From: Allacma fusca
Lineage: Eukaryota > Arthropoda > Collembola > Symphypleona > Sminthuridae
Assembly: GCA_947179485.1 (NCBI GenBank)
Contig: OX359247.1
Location: 53,169,131-53,233,130, forward strand
Length of the DNA stretch: 64,000 bases
Direction of reading: 5' to 3'
Shown here: one piece after another, positions 1 through 17,407 of the stretch
Layout of the letters: the number at the start of each line of letters is the position of its first letter
Numbering within the stretch: the stretch's first letter is position 1
Notes under the pieces: generated by a model
Seen by the model: the letters and a program-made list of their open reading frames with translations, nothing else
What the model was told of the DNA's origin: nothing
The model's database searches: none
Position numbers and translations under genes: made by a program

Positions 1-807
1 TCTGGTCGACAATGGTGTAACAAATTTTCAGCGTGGAACAGACCAACAGATCAACAAACCAACAGATCAACGTAGCAATACATAAATGTAGTATTATTAA
101 GTACAGGATATTTCGACATACACACATGCGGGGTTTTCGGTTTTCTGTAGTGACTTTAAGGGTGCACTTATATAGTAGCAGTTATATAACAAGTTATATA
201 TCATATAAGCAGTAGTTTTGAACTTCCTAATAGGGTATAGTTGCATGATACTCTCAAAAGGAATATTATAAGAACATTTATAGGGATATTGTATATGTAG
301 GTAGGCATCTCCCTGTTTCCTATATTATAGGAAGGAACTTCGTGTTGCTTTAGCCTTTATAGGATTTAAGGAAGGCTTTTGGTTGAGCATTTCCTTAAAA
401 GGGGGAGATAACTTGGCGAGGATTATAATTATAGGCAAATAGGGAGGCGCATTATATTAGTTTAATTATAGGAAGGAAATAGGCTAGGTGAATTAAAAGG
501 CCCATCTTTGGTTAGGGGTTGTTTGTGTGCACAGGTATGCATGTACAGTGAATAAATACGATTACAAAAAGTGGTCAAGTTGTATTTGTATGCACTTGTG
601 ACAGTAAATGTAAATTAAGTGCAAGTGTTTGAAACTGCAGGCACAGGAGTAATATTAATTTGTTTTGTTTTTTATTTTATTCAGAAGGAAAATCCGGTTT
701 GAGCCCTCGCAAAAAATGAACCTCGGTCAATTTTCAAGTCCTTGAAGAACATTAGATTAACCTGAAAAAGCACACAAGGCATCTTTGTCCTAGAATCAGA
801 CGGGATC
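1..807. other. 5' flank and leader of the ACK kinase gene
   Basis: No coding region is supported here; the one small open frame shows no recognisable protein. Positions 220-480 hold many copies of a TATAGG-like motif (near 227, 275, 322, 357, 427 and 466) and a palindrome TTCCTATATTATAGGAA near 318-335. Transcription of the kinase gene must start in or upstream of this stretch, but no TATA box or initiator can be fixed. Confidence 0.4.
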
Positions 808-6149
<5,342 letters not shown>

Positions 6150-6589
6150 ATATAGATGTAAATAGTTAGCAACGAAATTATGTATAAATATTGATGATAA
6201 GTTAATTTAGGTGAAGCTTCATTCTGAGATTGAACCTTTTTTATGATAGTCGTTTGTGGTTTACAAATCTTGTGTGCATCTACTAGCATGTAGAAATAAC
6301 AGTTAGGAAGTTAATTATTTATTATAATATTATAATATTATAGACCATAAAAAGCTTGGGAGGCTAAGGGTTAACGAAGTTTATCAGCGGTTAAAATATT
6401 AATAATAGGGAACACGAGACTGCTTTGGAAGTCGATGGCTTTGATACTACGCGGAACTAAAAACTGCCCAGGCACACACATGTGGTTCAAATCTTCCCTC
6501 ACGTCAGCTGATTGGCTGTTGATTCTTCACATGGACATACCTGTCATATGTGTGTAAATTCGATCTCTCCACCACGCCGCTCGTGTCTC
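6150..6589. other. ACK 3' end / RpL32 promoter interval
   Basis: Holds the ACK 3' UTR and the RpL32 promoter. No AATAAA was found shortly after the ACK stop; AT-rich repeats (TATAATATTATAATATTATAG, near 6325-6345) are the only landmark. No coding exon is seen. Confidence 0.4.
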
Positions 6590-7778
6590 CAGTCTCCACC
6601 AGAAGCAGGCCTGGGAAGAACACGCTTTGGAAGAGTTGACGAAGTAACTGTACCATAATTGCTGGTAAGGTGATTTTTTTGTTTTTTAAATTCATTCATA
6701 TTTTTAACTATTTCTAGTGAATTTCGAAGATCACCTGTAAAGGAAGTAGGAATAAATTATTGAATTTTTGTTTCAGTTTCAAAATGGCTATTAGACCAGC
6801 ACTGAAGCCCCGTCGTGTGAAGAAGCGCACGAATAAGTTCATTCGGCACCAGAGTGATCGCTATGTTAAAGTTAAGGTAAGGAAGGAGATATTTATTACG
6901 ATGTTGTAGATGAAATGCACGGCGAAAGTTGTGTAAATATTGTAACTGATGTTTTAATGTATTTCCTTATTTGAGTTTGAATTTGAGTTGAATTGTGAAG
7001 TTGAAGATGAATTGAGTCATGGGTTTGTGTATTTCTGATTGGTTAGGACAACTGGAGGAAGCCCAAGGGTATTGACAACAGAGTCAGGAGACGATTTAAG
7101 GGTCAATATTTGATGCCAAACATTGGTTATGGTACCGCCCGTGTCACCAAACATATGCTCCCGACTGGATTCTTGAAGGTCTTGGTCCACAATGTTAAGG
7201 TGGGCAGATTATTTGGTCCTTGTTGTTTGTAATGGGGCAGCTACAATATCCGTGCACAACTTTACAAACTCAATATTTTCAATCTTCCGATTCCCCCAAC
7301 GGCATTGGCCCATTTGGGGCTAGGCTGGGCCTAAACTATTTTAGGTCATAGATCAAAACAGCTTTGCAGATCTGTTTTTTGACGCCAATGTTTCTTCAGT
7401 ATGACTCTGAGATGGTGTTGGGAACGGATAATGTAGAATCCTATTTGATTTTGATTTTGAATTGAATAGGATAGATCAAATGTTATAATGTTACTTATTG
7501 TAAGTGCATTGAGATGATGCACTTGTAACGACTTGTAGACTTTGGAGCGTTCGGGGTTGGATGTAATATTGTGAAGCATGTAACTGTATATTTCAAGTTT
7601 TTTTTTCATTTTCTTGCAGGAACTGGAAATGCTCCTTATGCAAAACCGGAAGTACTGCGCAGAAATCGCCCATGGAGTTTCATCCAAGAAGCGTAAGGCA
7701 ATTGTGGAACGAGCCCAAGAACTTTCGATCCGTGTGACAAACGGCAATGCCAGATTAAGATCCGAGGACAATGAATAA
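6590..7778 (+). CDS. RpL32: 60S ribosomal protein L32 (eL32)
   Basis: Structural protein of the large cytosolic ribosomal subunit. A non-coding first exon ends at 6664 (GCTG then GTAAGG; its 5' limit near 6590 is a guess). Coding exons are 6784-6876, 7047-7199 and 7620-7778, all phase 0, giving 134 aa, the normal family length. The protein begins [20 protein letters not shown] and carries the conserved block [18 protein letters not shown] in exon 3, then [14 protein letters not shown], then the C-terminal [17 protein letters not shown] segment. The start is the only in-frame ATG at the head of the family-conserved N-terminus, 7 bases after the acceptor. The gene sits about 0.6 kb downstream of ACK on the same strand with its own leader exon, so it is presumably transcribed independently. 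Confidence 0.97.
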
Positions 7779-7804
7779 ACTCTATCTTGTATGCTGTTTG
7801 AAGT

Positions 7805-7810
7805 AATAAA
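7805..7810 (+). terminator. Polyadenylation signal of RpL32
   Basis: A canonical AATAAA lies 27 bases after the RpL32 stop codon, the usual layout for a compact ribosomal-protein 3' UTR. Confidence 0.8.
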
Positions 7811-9850
7811 TATTGATATAAATAATTTCCCCCCTGGTAACTTTTTAAGCATATAAATTCCGTCAAATATCGGTTCAGTAAATTCAACCCTCAAACAATT
7901 GAGTCGTGCTTCTGTTCTATCCTAAACTGAAATCGTGTACATTGTTTTGGGATAAACGTTTTTAGAAAGTAAGATTGTATAAAAGGACCATGGGAACTCT
8001 ACCCTAGAGATCATTGGTACGATATATATAAGTCCAGGTGAATAATTACGTTCATGTCTAACTAGGATTTGATGAAAAGTGTGATGTGGATGTGGGTAAA
8101 TCCATCTCTGGCTACGTCAGCTATAAATTACGTTCAGGAAGATCAGCTGGACTCCCGAAGAAAATCATAAATGATCGAACGACGCAATTCATTTCATGGT
8201 GTTCTAAATTTAGGCTGGAAAAAGTAGAATCCGGCGATTATGCATCAATGGCTTCATTATGTAATATTAATAAATTCGAGACGTTGTAATTATTTCGAAA
8301 ATTCCGGTTCATACATCATTAAATAAAATTGCACACGGTAGCCTTCGATGATTAACTGTTCCTACAAAATTGGAATCCCACTGGTTTTTGTCCAGTTGTC
8401 CATTCTGATGAATTGGATTAGAAGGTTACCTTACGAATGTAAAGAATTTCATTGCGGGAAGGTGTAATTTGGATGATTGGGAAGGTCAAAGGTTACCTTT
8501 CATTACGGGCGCATTCTCATACAATGACAAACGCAATTCACAACACGGACAGTTTAACTTGGCCGACTTGCGACGTACGTCCGACAAAGTTGGCCGACGT
8601 TCGTCCGCCCAAAGTGTAATCCAATCGAAGGATGAATTCAACCCACAGCAGCCGGTTTATCATCCACCAAATTATTAGTAAAGTTAGCAAAGATCGGGTC
8701 CATCCTTGCTGAAATTGAACCAACTCGGAAATCTCAATAGTTGCTCGTACTACCTAAAGACAGTCATAGGGGATGTGTCATAAGAAGTCAATATGCTGTC
8801 ACTCCTATCAAAATACGAATTGATCATTTAAACCATGATTGTTCATACAATGATTAAAGTTTTCTCGTTAAAAAAAATTTGAACATCTGGTTCATTGAAA
8901 TCTAAATAAATTATTTTATGTTCGAAAAAACTTCTTCAAATATATTAACTTGAGGGGGAATGACACAGGTCGTTGTGCTTAAATACCTAGGCTGATTTAC
9001 AGGTAAATTATTCAGAGGCGAAGGAAGAATGAAAAAATGGCAAAAGTTACGGCTTGGCTAAAACCGTCAAAAAGTCAATTATTTTTGTATTAGCGGGTTG
9101 GGAAATAATTATTATTGTAGCTACCGACGTCATATGAAACTTGAATGATTCGGCTGCTGCGAGTCGGCCAACTTGAGTGTATGATCAACGTCCGCTCGCT
9201 TTAGTAAAGATTCAGGCTTCACGAACGGAAGATTCGGACGGAGCGGAGAAGTAAGAATCTAGCATTGGAAGTCTGTACTGTGTTGGTACTCCGTAGATTA
9301 TTTGTGACAGATTTTGCTCCGAATAAATCAATTCTTTTAGACGTTGAGTTGGTTGACCCACAATTATAAATAGTTCCAGCTCAAGGGAAACGGTTTTGCT
9401 AGTAAGTTCTGGCTTTAAATTCTATATTGTTTGATTTGATGTGTAGTTATTTAGTAAATGTTGTTCGGACTTGAGTGTCTTTCGAGGCAGTTCATATTAA
9501 TTACATGTAAGTACTTACTTACTCATCCACACAGTGGGACGAATAGCTGACAGCAGCATTTTATTTTTATCATGAAATATAATATCATTGCGCATGAGAA
9601 CCGTGATTTTAAAGTTAAGTAATTTGCTGACATCGTCCTAATTTCGTGTGGTTGCTTTCATTGAGGAAGAATTGAAGTCAGGTGTATTATTGTTGTAAGT
9701 AAGTAAGTCAGGAAGACAGCGTATTTTAAGAATTACCAAATTATATACCGAAATGATGATGGTAATCTTGTAGGTTTTTTGATTAGATATTTGAATGGAA
9801 ACAATGATTTGACATTTGTCATGTGTGTCTTGCAGAAAAATTAGAGCAAA
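7811..9850. other. RpL32-Gemin2 intergenic region
   Basis: About 2 kb with no recognised protein. Open frames at 8086-8289 and 8469-8678 show no known family and no supporting splice structure. A GC-richer patch near 9185-9260 and repeated GTAAGTAAGT-like strings near 9490-9720 may belong to an untranslated leader of the next gene; an acceptor (TCTTGCAG) lies about 17 bases before its ATG, so a non-coding first exon somewhere here is likely. Confidence 0.4.
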
Positions 9851-11756
9851 ATGCTAGCATCTGATTCGGATACTGAATCTGCGGAATGGGACTCAGACTC
9901 TGAGGGTTCGGACGCCGGACCGCTTAAACAAGCTTGGGGGAGTAAGGACTTGAAGAACAAAGCAAAATTGAAATTTGATTTCGTGTCGAATCTGCCCCAA
10001 GATGGTGAAGAGTTTCTTCAAGCCGTTTTACTCGAGCGGAAGCAAACACCGTCGTGCGTCGCGGCGGATAAGGTTGTGATTGAAGAGATAAAGAAGAGAC
10101 GGTCAACGGGAGTGGGAAAGAAAGCTGAGGATCAGTCGGGTCCTTCGAAGGATCAGCAGCCGGTTAGAGGGGAAGGGGAAGTGGTGGAGCCAGTTCTATC
10201 AACCGGGACTGACGGCCTTGCTTCTCAAATGGACAAACTGCAGTTGGAGGAATCTTCTAATGTGGAGGTGTGTTGGGGTTGGGGGTTTCTTAACCTGATT
10301 CTTATTATTTACTGTTATGAGTGAAATCACTTTGTGCGAAAAATGTTTCAATGATGTTTCTCTGGATATTATCCTTTCATAGGATGCTGTAGTGGAGGGA
10401 AAGACTGACGATAATCAAGATTCTCAGGAGATAATGAGGTTCCTGCCTACCCCAAAATGGCGAGCCAACCGAACGAATCAATTCAATTACATCCGGATCA
10501 AGATGGACCTCATGAGGGACATGATTTTACAAGGGAAAGTTTACCTTGTACCTAGTTTTTCATCGGTGGGTGTAAATAATACTACACATACTATAGTTCT
10601 TTGAACTGGTGTTTTTAATGTTTTAATCAGTTTATTTAAAATTCTTCAAATGGGGTTTTAGTTTGAGCGAGATCGGATTTACTGGCTCCGATACTGTTTC
10701 GGTACCCTGGATGCTGCCAAAATGATTGAAATGAAAAGAGCTAGGAAGATTCGTGCGAAGGAATTGTATGATGCTAAGAAAAAGTTTGATGTTGGGTCTA
10801 AAGAGACTCCGGATGATTCACAGGATTCAGATGTGGAAATTGTTTGTGCTGAGGAAGTAAAGAAGCTTTCAGATAAGGGTGATGAAAAAAGTACTGATGA
10901 TGACCTCATGAAGATTTCTGGGGGGAGCATGGATGAACTGGTTGTAATACCCAGTTGTTCTGAAAGTTCAAGCGACATTCGAGTACCATCCGATGTTAAA
11001 AAATCCGATGAGATTATGGATCAGCCAGCTGCTGAGATTGCACTTCAAACTAGTATTCCAGTTACAGGTAATGCAGGCACAGCTTCCTGTGAATCTGCAG
11101 AAAGAGAACCAAGTCAGACTGAATCTATCGCCGCTGCTCCAGAACCAGATACCAATTTTACAGCTGTCGAAGTAGAAGATTCCAAAATCAAGGAGGAAAT
11201 TTTGGACGTAGCGAAAGAAAGTGTTAAAACAATTTCGGATTCAGTCTCCAGCACACCTGCAGCAGTTGTGGACGAAGAATTTGTTGACCCAATGATTGAA
11301 CATAGAAAGCTTAATGGGCAGCAGCCTACAACGAATCTGCTCCTGTCCATGCCTCAGAGACTGACGGAGTATCTTCTCACTCTCCATTTAGACTGGTTGA
11401 AAGAATTCGGTCTTATTAATCGAAAACAGGGCAGTTGGTTATTTGCAATCATGACAGCATTGCAAGTTCCATTCGAACCAGATGTCGTATCGGATCTCCG
11501 ACAGGTAGCATTACAATGCGTACGGCTTCGGGACATCGCCAAAGGTTGTATACTGCAGTCGGGGATCCCACTGGATGAGAAATCAAACAAGGAGAAACTA
11601 GAAGAACCAACCTATCGGGTTATCAATTCTGAAGATAATTTTGGACTTGAGGATGTCATCTCATCCTGCAATCTTTTCATTTCCATTGTGGTGGACTACT
11701 TTGTACAGAAGGATCTCAACAAATACTTGACTGTAGAAGGCAAGGACGAGTTCTAA
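9851..11756 (+). CDS. Gemin2: Gemin2/SIP1 homologue (SMN complex component), expanded
   Basis: Gemin2 works with SMN in the cytoplasm to hold the Sm core during snRNP assembly. Exons: 9851-10267, 10383-10565 (3' border uncertain), 10662-11756, giving about 564 aa. Seen: an acidic Ser-rich N-terminus; FDFVSNLPQDGEEFLQAVLLERK, which matches the Gemin2 LP..EE(Y/F)L segment; FLPTPKWR in exon 2, matching the family LLPTPEWR-like block; and a C-terminal helical domain with RLTEYLLTLHLDWL, GSWLFAIMTALQVPFEP, LRQVALQCVRLRD and FISIVVDYFVQKDL. Unusual: roughly 200 residues of acidic, Ser/Glu-rich low-complexity sequence (~11 codons after MIEMKRARK up to ~11280) sit between the conserved halves, making it about twice the usual 250-300 aa. 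Exon 2 could end at GTACCT (10549) instead of GTGGGT (10566); both keep phase. Confidence 0.83.
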
Positions 11757-12119
11757 ACACAGCTTAAATAATTGAATAATTTGAAATCGAGTGTGTAAGA
11801 CAAAGTTTGATGCGCATAATGGTAATTATTTTGATAGTTAGATGGAATTTATTGCATTTAAACGATTACATTAAATTTTGTAAGTCATTAATACTTCAAA
11901 CTTTAAATACATTTCAACGTTCCCGTTATTAATCGTTAACTAATAATTAAAAATTAAGTATTCTCACACGTTTCTATTATACGTATAGATAATAATTATT
12001 AGCATCTCAGATACTTCAATAAGTTCTCCAACTTCCCAACGTAGTATGGTACAATTGTTTATGCACAAATATTATGCAAACATTTATTCTCTTACAGAAT
12101 ATCAGCCGTTCAGTACAAC

Positions 12120-12812
12120 GGTGTAGTACTTTTCACGGTTATTATGCGATATTCTTGTCCACTTTCAAAACTGATTACGATATCCGTCCCCACTTTTTCC
12201 AAAAATCATTATACGGTATCCGTCCCGACGAAATGAACGACATATCTAACAGCCAAGGGAAAGGATGTCCTTTTAATGAAGGGCTAAGGAATCAGGGGAA
12301 CTTTTGGCTTTTTAAAAATATTTTTTCAATCTGGCACCACGCTATGGTTCGTTCTTCACCCCATCACCACCCAAAATTATATTGTACAAACCATAGTTGG
12401 TATTTGGTATAGAACTGCTTCTTTATCACCGCCATTGTATTGTGTTACAAATATTAATTGTGAGTAGTTTGGGGAAAAAAGTACCTGTACCTGTTTCTCA
12501 TTTCCAAAGATCTTGTTGACTGGAGTCATTGAAATACAAATGCTCTATCGTATCAACTCATATCCACACGTACACTTCTAAATACCTTCAATTCAAGAAA
12601 CAGGAACTATAACTAACTGAAATTGATTTTCGGTTCCGTCCCTGTATGACATTTGTCCTCCCCCGGATACCGTATACTTTTCCCAAATGGTAATCATTTC
12701 TCTCGGCCCTTAGATTTATTGTCCAGATTGGGGACGGAAATCGTACAATGAGTTTTGAAAAAAGCTGGCCCTGATACCGTATACACACCCCCTTTTCACC
12801 TATAGTTAATAG
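12120..12812. repeat. Decayed inverted-repeat element with TACGGTATCCGTCCC motifs
   Basis: The left arm (~12138-12228) and the right arm (~12660-12795, inverted) align: both contain TTTCAAAACT, then ATT, ACGAT, then TCCGTCCCCA. The motif TACG(A/G)TATCCGTCCC or a close variant occurs twice on the left and three times inverted on the right. No intact termini or target duplication could be fixed and there is no transposase frame. It is most likely an old MITE or fold-back element. Confidence 0.5.
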
Positions 12813-15800
12813 TTCCTGTCGTACCAGCATGTAAAAATTAATGCTAAAACCTGCCTGGACAATACATTGATAATCTAAAAGTAATGTATTTTTGTTCTCG
12901 CACCTGACCTTGTAAACACGAGGTTAGATGCTCCGGTTGAGTCCGTCGTTACAATAGAATATAATATTATATTACTGTAAACAATATAAATCGCATGTTC
13001 ATTTACTATATCTAGAGTTGTGGGCATTTAATTAAATCTATATTCATCAGCACCATATTCTTCGTATTTTTCTGTACATTAGAAATTACAATCTTCACTG
13101 AAGTAGCTACTTACCTAATTGTTTTGTAGCACTGTTATGCTTACCAACAAAATATCCAATCCAATTTTAGGAATTATCTGCTATGAATTCATATACAATA
13201 ATTATGTACTATAATACAAGAACATATTACGTGTTTACACTCTAGCATTCAAAATTTAAAACAGGTAGTTTTCTCTTGGAAAATTTCTTAAAATATCTCT
13301 TAAAGATGTTTAGCTGAAAGTATTGTAATAAGTTGTAGTTGGTCTCGAGAATCTTGGATACTAAAGTTATCGCTATTACGAACAAATTTTTCCTTTATTG
13401 ATTAGTAGTACGTTGCCTGTAAGAATAGTCATTTGTCAGAGAAACAATACCTACAAATTCATGTAAATCGAAACTGAAAACCGACGAAGGCATCTGGATG
13501 AATTTATGTTGTAGTTTCGTTGTATTTTATTTCCAGTAAAGTTTTTCTTTTCCTCAGTTTGCCATTGTTATCTTTTCAAACTTTTGCAACGTCAGCCCTA
13601 AAATTATATTATTTTTTAAATGGTTTTCAAGAGGAAATACATCTCTGGAAAATACCATCATACAATTTAGTTATTATTTTTAATTAATTACATTTATATA
13701 ATTAATTATATTTTTATGCACTTATCTGTAGATCCATACTCCTAGTTTACAGCAATTCCATATTATGTCATTTTACGTGTAGTCACACTTCTCACAATCA
13801 GAAAAGCTGTTTGTACGTACAGCTTCAAGATGAATAATTAGAACCTTGTTTGAAATAATTACTTTATATATAAATAGATGCATATATAGGTAAGTAACTA
13901 TAAATACAAATATTGGAAGTCGTTGGTTTCTCTGACTCATTGTCTTTCCTTCAGCCCAGAATTAAAGTTCAATTCACATTCTCCACATATTATAATATAT
14001 ATATTTTACAACTCTCAATTCCTACTTTCCTACTCAAGAAATCAAATTTTATTCATTTACATAATTAGTACTGCTATAATTTTAAATTAATATTAACTTG
14101 GTATCCCGGTTTCATTACGTAATAAGTTACATTGCTGATATATACTCTTATTGCGTTTACTCATTCTATTTCGAACCAAAATTGAGATGTGTTTCAGGTA
14201 AATGGTTGCTTCACAGAAGTTCACTTACTGTATCCCATACGTCTGTGTCAGTATGTATGATGTGTTTGATGATTCAAGTCGCATTTTAATAGTAATCCTA
14301 TCCGAAGGTTACAATGAAATTTTGAATGTTCCAGTTGACCATTTCAGTTTAACAACAAAAGTAATTAGAAATATTTCTTTAAAATAATAATTATTTATTT
14401 TTACAGAAGGTACATTATTTGGTATGTATTGGTTTTAATAGCGTCTGATAATGTTTAGTTCAGGTAACATATGTACTGACTGACTAATGGGATACAGCGA
14501 CGTGAACTCATCTGCTTGATAATGATTTCCAACATGGTTTGTTTTTTTTTTGCTGATAAATTCTTTGGGTAACTAAGTAAGTTATAGGCGCTAATGTACC
14601 ATGGAATTTATTAATAATTTAAGCTATTTTTTTTTGCATAATGCTATAGCTGGAGTGGAGTAGTTGTCATTAAAACTGACTCTGTCCTGGGGATATACGT
14701 TTAAATGGTCTTTCAAAGTAACCTAGAGCCGGATATTTTAGACGAGATGGTTTAAACGGATAAAAGTGCTAAAACACAGAAAGGGAATACAATCCACACA
14801 ATAACTTTCAATAAGTTGAACGAAGAATACTTCAAAATACATGAGCACAGTCAATAAGTTTTGTTCTCAACCCTCCAGTGTATGTTTGAAGTTGTATGAA
14901 CACTTGAGTCTTTTGAAAAATTTCTATTGCAACCTCTCATTTCCTCGTCACAACCCATCTGTATTTAATTACATAAGTGCACTAGAACTTATGAATGAAA
15001 TTTTCCTCTTCCCTACATTATAACATCTTTCAATACACATCATCCATGTCTATTTTGCAGTATCATTTTACTGTAGGTTAGACTAGGCAAAAGACCAGAA
15101 CTGAAGTATGCTTTGCTGACTGAGATCTGAAATGATTTTACGAGATTTCTGATCCTATCGGTAATGTTACTGACAACACAGTTCCAATAAATCAAGGGGA
15201 ATTGCAAGGCTTCTCCCTAACCTCTCAACGAGAATCCACGTTCAGGCAAGGGAATGAAGGGATGTTTAAAGTGAAAGCATTATCAACAGCTCCCCTCACA
15301 ATCCCCATGTGGGAACCATGTTGAGGAATGCATTTAAAATAAGGCTGTGATTTAGCATTTAGCATATATATACACATAGTTGCTTCTCCCTTTGTAGTTT
15401 GACTGCCTTAAATAAAAAAAAAATGAACTATATCCCTACACATGGTATCCTGTCGTCACATCCCTGAAGCCTCCAGGAACTTTAATTATGCAACTAATCA
15501 AAACGTTTTCGAACGAGACCAACAGCCGTGACTAGATTCCTTTGAGAATGGACAGGTCGCCCACACGTGCTCATCTCCACAATATATTACTCTAACAATT
15601 TCCCCTCAACTGTAAATATCTCCAGCCTATGTATCATCTCTCTGTCCAGCTTTCTTAAAAGTCACGCAATTACCTTCAACAGGACAAAGCCACCTGGATA
15701 TATTGTTCCTGGACCAGACCAATTTGATGGGGACAGGATACAGCTACAGAGCTGGGTCTTCTAAAATACCTAACTCGTGTATCCTTCAGGGAGTTGCTAA

Positions 15801-16309
15801 TGTTGAAAGTAATGTAGTCAAAGTAGTGTGATGTTATGGTATGTACTCATGCATATTGTTTTTGACTAGTGCACTACAGATGTGTACGTCTAGAGGACTA
15901 TGTTCTACAGAGCATTGTTTCCTTTTAAAGACATTTGCATGCAGGATCGGTCTCTTCCCCGACGCAGTAATCATAAAGATAGATACCAGAAATACGTACT
16001 GAAAGCACAGGTTAATGTTTCCATTAGAGAGTAACAGGTAAAGTTGTTTCCCCTTTTGCATAAGTATGTATATGAACGCATGCACGTACTTATGTATACT
16101 TTACGTATGTATCTAATTGTACGGGACTAACGCACATATGCATCATATGGTTCACCTTTGCTTTAAAGACAGGATCTCTGAGCACAGACTGTTTTGGCGG
16201 ACTGAGAGGCAGACGTAGTACTTGTTTCTCCAAAGGGTATATACTGAGGGATACGTGCATACAGAAAAGGTCAAAGGTTACATCCGAGGGACGAATCTGT
16301 CCTCGAGTT

Positions 16310-16346
16310 TCTCTCTCTGTCTCTCTCTCTCTCTCTCTCACTCTCT
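16310..16346. repeat. CT microsatellite
   Basis: A run of CT/TC dinucleotides with one GT and one CA interruption. Confidence 0.9.
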
Positions 16347-17407
16347 TCCAGTACAGGAATCATACAAAATAAAGGAAGCCTCCAGAGGGTTACATTAGAT
16401 TAAATGTACCTTGCAATGAACATTTAAAATGGACTATATGACTACTATACTCCACCCTATATAGTACATAACCAAGTTAACAAAATATAATAATATAAAT
16501 AAAGATATAAGCAAAATAGATACATACTTGTATCTATTTGTGTTGCATTTACGAGTGAAAAAGTTCTCTTGGAGGTTTTGCCCCTGGTAACATTACTTTG
16601 ATTGCATCTTGTGTTGGTGTCTGCTTTTCTGGTAGTTTCCTCTCCATAGAAAGTTCATATGCATGACTATATCTCTCCATGAACATATGTACATATTTCC
16701 CTTCCATCCTGGTAGTCACAATTATGTTGAGGGAGTCCAAAATGTATCTATCTCTGTATGCACGTAAACATCATTTGAAAGCAACATCCTTTCACACTCG
16801 GAGAACCTGTGTGTGTGTTCCTTGGAGGTGAAAGCCGTTGCGGGCTGCACGAAATAGGAAACTGCTTCTGTTTGAGGTAGCGAGTTCATATCCACACACC
16901 ATATATTTCTAAAGAAAATATGTGTGTGGACTCTCTCCAAGGTATATATTTATAGTAATTCTTCTCTAGCAATTGAATTCCTACACACATCCATACCAAT
17001 CACTTACTCAATAAATTGAGAACTTTTTAGTGAAATCAGTAATTATATAGATATATATATTATGGCTATATAGAGAGGGGCTATAAAATTAATAATGTTA
17101 TAGAAAGTTTCCTGGTTGACCAAAATCCACGTAAAGTTTCTGATGCCTTATGTAATTACTGACCAATAAATCCCTAATAATTATTAGATACGGCACCTAC
17201 TCGTACAAATATAACGTTAATAACAGCTGGCTTGGAAAAACAGTACGTATAAGATTATTGAAGGGCTGATATCTAACGGAGTAACTCTAATTATGTAAAC
17301 TTTGCTAATGTAATAATTATCTAAAATGATGACAAAAAAGGAACTGAAAATACAATTTTGTTGGTATTTGTGGTTGTTGTTGTTGAGTGGGGTCTTCTTG
17401 CTAGAGA

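Larger units (their letters stand above)
11757..17407. other. Intergenic region between the 3' ends of Gemin2 and Di-Ras
   Basis: The genes face each other here. An ATTAAA at 11870-11875 is a plausible Gemin2 polyadenylation signal. Apart from the inverted-repeat element at 12.1-12.8 kb and a CT microsatellite at 16.3 kb, the DNA is AT-rich and without recognised coding sequence. A weak inverted repeat sharing CTGTATCCCAT joins 14218-14242 with 14486-14512. Confidence 0.45.

Noticed and set aside
6475-6500. tRNA-like B box (GGTTCAAATC)
   Set aside because: No matching A box, cloverleaf or acceptor stem could be built around it; it lies in the RpL32 promoter region.
6877-7619. snoRNA in RpL32 introns
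   Set aside because: Ribosomal-protein introns often host snoRNAs, but no convincing box C/D pair with terminal stem or H/ACA structure was seen.
8086-8678. Two small open frames between RpL32 and Gemin2
   Set aside because: No recognisable motif, no splice support, length expected by chance.
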